Shown in pieces: positions 33,840 to 36,549 of a stretch of DNA of 36,549 bases. The notes beneath the pieces were generated by a model that had not been told where the DNA came from, made no database searches, and saw only the letters and a program-made list of their open reading frames with translations. Source of the stretch: Candidatus Cloacimonadota bacterium (GTDB taxonomy: Bacteria; Cloacimonadota; Cloacimonadia; Cloacimonadales; Cloacimonadaceae); contig JAHDQK010000082.1 in assembly GCA_018433885.1 (NCBI GenBank), positions 1 through 36,549 on the forward strand, given 5' to 3'. Positions within the stretch are counted from its first letter, which is position 1; every line of letters begins with the position of its first letter. The position numbers and the translations under genes were made by a program.

Positions 33840-36122
33840 ATGAATCACTTGAATCGCATTAAATGCGGGTTGCTGGCAGGGCTTTTGCTCTTACTCTGTA
33901 CGGGAATGACTGCCGAGTTTGTATCTCCGGCACAGGCTTTGGGTGTGGCTCAGAATTGGCTTACTTGGCGTCAGGATGGAGAAGCGCTCACCTTAAAGAG
34001 CTTGAAGTCCTATCGGAACAACGAGTTGCGGGCAATGAGTCTGAAAGCCGAAATCCCCAACCATCAACTCCCAGAGCTGTATGTTTTTTACTTCACCAAC
34101 GGCAGTTTCGCGGTTGTTCCGGCAGATAACAATCTACGCCCGGTTCTTGCCTACTCTTCGCTGGCTTTAAAGGATCCTGAAGACATGCCTCCTGCTTTCC
34201 AGATGTGGCTGGAATTCTATGCATCAGACGTAGTCGGAGTACGTGAAACTTCATTTGAACACTCTGAAAATCAAAGACTTTGGCAGGAAATCAGTGCGAA
34301 TGACTTTGGTTCAATGCCCCGGAACCGTGATGTAAGCCCACTTCTAAAAACAAACTGGAATCAGGATTGGCCATATAACGAACTATGCCCCTTGGATCCG
34401 GCAGGACCCGGTGGCAGAGTCTATGTAGGTTGCGTGGCTACTGCCATGGCGCAGGTAATGAAATATTGGAACAAACCTATTACCGGTCAAGGCTCCTCCA
34501 GCTATTATGCTTATGGATATGGTTATCAATCAGTTAATTATGGTAACACTACTTATCTTTGGGACGAAATGCCAAACTCCGTGAGCGGCTCAAACATCCC
34601 AGTGGCTACTCTGATGTATCATGCGGCAGTTTCTGTGGAAATGGGCTTCGCTCCAGACGGCTCCGGCTCAAACGGTATGAAAGCCAGAAACGCTTTCGAA
34701 AGCTATTGGGGTTATCCCGGCGCTACCTATAACCAAAAACAAAGCTACTCCTCCACTCAGTGGGAGTCCCTTCTGCGCACTCAGCTGGATAATGGAATCC
34801 CGATGTATTACAGCGGATCAAATACAGATTCCGGCCACGCCTGGAACTGCGATGGCTATCAGGGAACAGATTACTTTCACTTCAATTTCGGATGGAGTGG
34901 TTCTTACAACGGCTATTACTACCTGAACTCAATCACTCCCGGAAGTAACTCCTTCAATCTGTATCAGGCGGCGATCACAAACACTACCCCGGCAAACTAC
35001 ACCATGACCCAACCCCGGATTCAGCTTTTTGCAAATTCACCCAGCGCGGGAGATCCTTTCACCCTGCGCATGAGTACCTATCCGGTTTTAGCAGATTGGG
35101 AAGTTGACGATATCAGCCTGAGCCTGTTCTACGATCACACGGCGATGCAATATACAGGATACGACCTCAACGGCACCCTCGCCGCCAATGGTAATTTACA
35201 GGTGGTCGACGATGGAAATGGCTACTTGAATATTACCTGGAACCGAAGTACCCCCATCGTGGGAGGCGGGGATCTCTTCAAGTTCAATTTCCGCGCAATA
35301 GAACCCGGGAACTTCTATTTTGGCCCCGTGGATATGAAGTATAATGGACAAATCTTACAAAACGTGGAACCCCTCCTCCTAGACGTAACCGCACCAGTTG
35401 CCACCCTTGCACAATCCCGAATCACACTTACAAATGCCATGCATGTGGGCATGAACCAGTTGGGCACCATGGCGATGAACAGCACCTATCTACCCCCATC
35501 ATGGAACGTCACCCATGTAGATTTTAAGGTCAATTTCAATGCGGAGTTAATCGGTTTTGAGGACATCCAGACCGAGGGCACACTTACAGAAACCCATCTG
35601 GTTCTGCAAAGCACGATCATCGGCCCCGGCGTGGTTCATGTTACTATCCAGACGGATCAACCGCTCAGCGGACTTGGAATGCCCTTGTTGAAGCTAAGAT
35701 TCCGCGCGATTGGCAACGGCCATACTGCCGTACCCGTTTCTGTTTCACTCACTGATTTTATGTACAACACCACTCCAATTACCAACACTGGAACCGGTAT
35801 CTTCGTGTTATCCGCTGTTTCTTCTGTTGATGAAGATACTCCCATGCCTGTGTTCAATGCTTCAGTTTACCCAAATCCCTTCAATCCCAGCACCACCATT
35901 CTGCTTTCGCTTCCCAAGGCTCAGATGACGGATGTATCTATCTATAACCTGAAAGGACAAAAAGTGATAACCCTACATAAAGATTCACTCGCCTCCGGTG
36001 AACATCGCTTCATCTGGCATGGCATGGATGAGCTCAGAAACAACGTAGGCAATGGTATCTACTTGCTGAAGATTCAAACTGAGAACGGGACGATCACCCG
36101 CAAACTGAGCTTGATGAAATAA
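33840..36122 (+). CDS. Secreted C10-family cysteine peptidase with cohesin-like domains and T9SS sorting tail
   Basis: The 760-residue protein has a signal peptide (about 1-25), then a streptopain-type inhibitory prodomain (about 27-165). The C10 catalytic domain (about 166-384) has Cys198 in VGCVATAMAQVMKYW, His333 in GHAWNCDGY and Trp352 in NFGWSGS, as in SpeB. Two cohesin-like beta domains follow (about 392-515 and 525-655), each with a late FRAI motif after LFKFN or LLKLR. The last 90 residues are a T9SS sorting domain with YPNPFNPSTT, YNLKGQKV and NGIYLLKI. It should be exported as a zymogen and work at the surface or outside, feeding on or processing proteins. AGGAGGT precedes the ATG. 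Confidence 0.93.
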   Translation: MNHLNRIKCGLLAGLLLLLCTGMTAEFVSPAQALGVAQNWLTWRQDGEALTLKSLKSYRNNELRAMSLKAEIPNHQLPELYVFYFTNGSFAVVPADNNLRPVLAYSSLALKDPEDMPPAFQMWLEFYASDVVGVRETSFEHSENQRLWQEISANDFGSMPRNRDVSPLLKTNWNQDWPYNELCPLDPAGPGGRVYVGCVATAMAQVMKYWNKPITGQGSSSYYAYGYGYQSVNYGNTTYLWDEMPNSVSGSNIPVATLMYHAAVSVEMGFAPDGSGSNGMKARNAFESYWGYPGATYNQKQSYSSTQWESLLRTQLDNGIPMYYSGSNTDSGHAWNCDGYQGTDYFHFNFGWSGSYNGYYYLNSITPGSNSFNLYQAAITNTTPANYTMTQPRIQLFANSPSAGDPFTLRMSTYPVLADWEVDDISLSLFYDHTAMQYTGYDLNGTLAANGNLQVVDDGNGYLNITWNRSTPIVGGGDLFKFNFRAIEPGNFYFGPVDMKYNGQILQNVEPLLLDVTAPVATLAQSRITLTNAMHVGMNQLGTMAMNSTYLPPSWNVTHVDFKVNFNAELIGFEDIQTEGTLTETHLVLQSTIIGPGVVHVTIQTDQPLSGLGMPLLKLRFRAIGNGHTAVPVSVSLTDFMYNTTPITNTGTGIFVLSAVSSVDEDTPMPVFNASVYPNPFNPSTTILLSLPKAQMTDVSIYNLKGQKVITLHKDSLASGEHRFIWHGMDELRNNVGNGIYLLKIQTENGTITRKLSLMK

Positions 36123-36140
36123 GCAGATATTCAGTAATGG

Positions 36141-36166
36141 AAGCCTCACTGATGTGGGGCTTTTTT
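36141..36166 (+). terminator. Terminator after the C10 peptidase gene
   Basis: AAGCCTCAC (36141-36149) and GTGGGGCTT (36154-36162) form a 9-bp stem with one wobble pair and a TGAT loop; the 3' arm runs into TTTTTT (36161-36166). It begins 18 nt after the stop codon. Confidence 0.85.
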
Positions 36167-36416
36167 CTTGCATGTATGCCGAAAGATTCTCGTCTCGGCT
36201 GTGGAATCTTTTCCTCTCATTTTTGTACTTGTTTTCATTAACATCTTCGTTACTCATAACATTTGCTGGAAAGTTTGATTCGGTTTTTTGGCGATAATGG
36301 CAGCCATCGCAGTAAGATACTGAATCTCCCTTAAACCCTCAATTAGTAAAACAGTGCGAGATTAGCCCACGGAAGCTATTCCACAAGCAAATGTAAATTC
36401 ATCAACACTATTATGG

Positions 36417-36539
36417 GACAGGGTGTTTGGAAAAGATGGTGGTGGATGTAAGGTGGTGATAAATGGGGAGATAGGGAGAATATGGAGGTTTGGAAATATT
36501 TGGGGATTTTGGGTGAATGTTCGACAGGGTGTTTGGAAA
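36417..36539 (+). repeat. 17-nt direct repeat pair flanking a C-free tract
   Basis: GACAGGGTGTTTGGAAA occurs at 36417-36433 and again at 36523-36539 without mismatch. Its core TTTGGAAA also occurs at 36489-36496. The intervals between the three cores (63 and 43 nt) are unequal, which argues against a CRISPR or a simple tandem array, though the window may cut off further copies. Confidence 0.75.
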
Positions 36540-36549
36540 TTACGACAAG

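Larger units (their letters stand above)
36123..36549. other. Gene-free right end with a C-free, G-rich tract
   Basis: After the terminator, no gene can be supported in 427 bases. 36420-36521 is 102 nt without a single C on the plus strand (43 G in the 100 nt 36421-36520). It is flanked by a 17-nt direct repeat (36417-36433 and 36523-36539). All three frames contain stops, so it is not coding. The strand carries several G runs. Confidence 0.7.

Noticed and set aside
36417-36539. CRISPR array at the right edge
   Set aside because: Only two full repeats of 17 nt with an 89-nt interval and a third short core; repeat and spacer lengths do not fit CRISPR, and no cas genes are seen.
1-36549. tRNA genes, insertion sequences, prophage genes
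   Set aside because: I looked for T-loop patterns, transposase motifs and phage-type genes on both strands and saw none.

Overview
The window looks like chromosomal DNA of a Gram-negative, anaerobic bacterium with a type IX-like secretion system, most likely a member of Candidatus Cloacimonadota (WWE1) or a close relative in the FCB group. Three things point there. Three secreted proteins end in a FlgD-like/Por-type C-terminal sorting tail. An envelope gene set is present (Lnt, LolC/E, lipoproteins, a GldA/F/G-like ABC exporter). Oxygen defence relies on superoxide reductase, rubrerythrin and rubredoxin. The taxonomic call is inference from gene content and protein style; no 16S gene is present.

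Layout. 1-87 is the tail of a secreted protein, followed by a terminator and a 94-nt palindromic structure. 550-3226 is htpX, an RlmD/TrmA-type rRNA m5U methyltransferase and a lipoprotein. 3294-10367 is one tight co-directional run: HlyD/MacA-type adaptor, GldA-, GldF- and GldG-like exporter parts, a DUF4340 protein, a GNAT acetyltransferase and trmFO. 10479-11579 is a secreted cyclophilin with a sorting tail. 11596-12818 (minus) holds a patatin-like lipase and a small membrane protein. 13113-19836 is a long run: recJ, lipoprotein, lnt, MerR-type regulator, glyQ, an unrecognised 222-aa protein and an N-formylglutamate amidohydrolase-like gene. 20289-22634 is an oxidative-stress island (desulfoferrodoxin, rubrerythrin, a very short rubredoxin, a ferritin-like protein) that runs into tsaB. 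22671-25721 (minus) is DUF47-PiT phosphate uptake followed by an AEC transporter. 25977-29596 is a MutS-like ATPase, a split ThrE-type exporter and an HD-domain protein, followed by the RNase P RNA gene. 30211-33602 (minus) is LolC/E-like permease, ferritin-like protein, rarA and a YbjQ-family protein. 33840-36122 is a large C10-family secreted protease. The last 427 bases are non-coding and include a 102-nt stretch without a single C.

The genes mostly serve envelope building and maintenance, translation and RNA modification, and protection from oxygen. The points most worth a second look are the adaptor plus Gld-type exporter operon, the degenerate nucleotidyltransferase-like protein beside glyQ, the 46-aa rubredoxin, the duplicated motif in the C-terminal extension of the phosphate transporter, a set of related degenerate intergenic elements, and the C-free G-rich tract at the right edge. 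No tRNA, CRISPR array, IS element or prophage was recognised.
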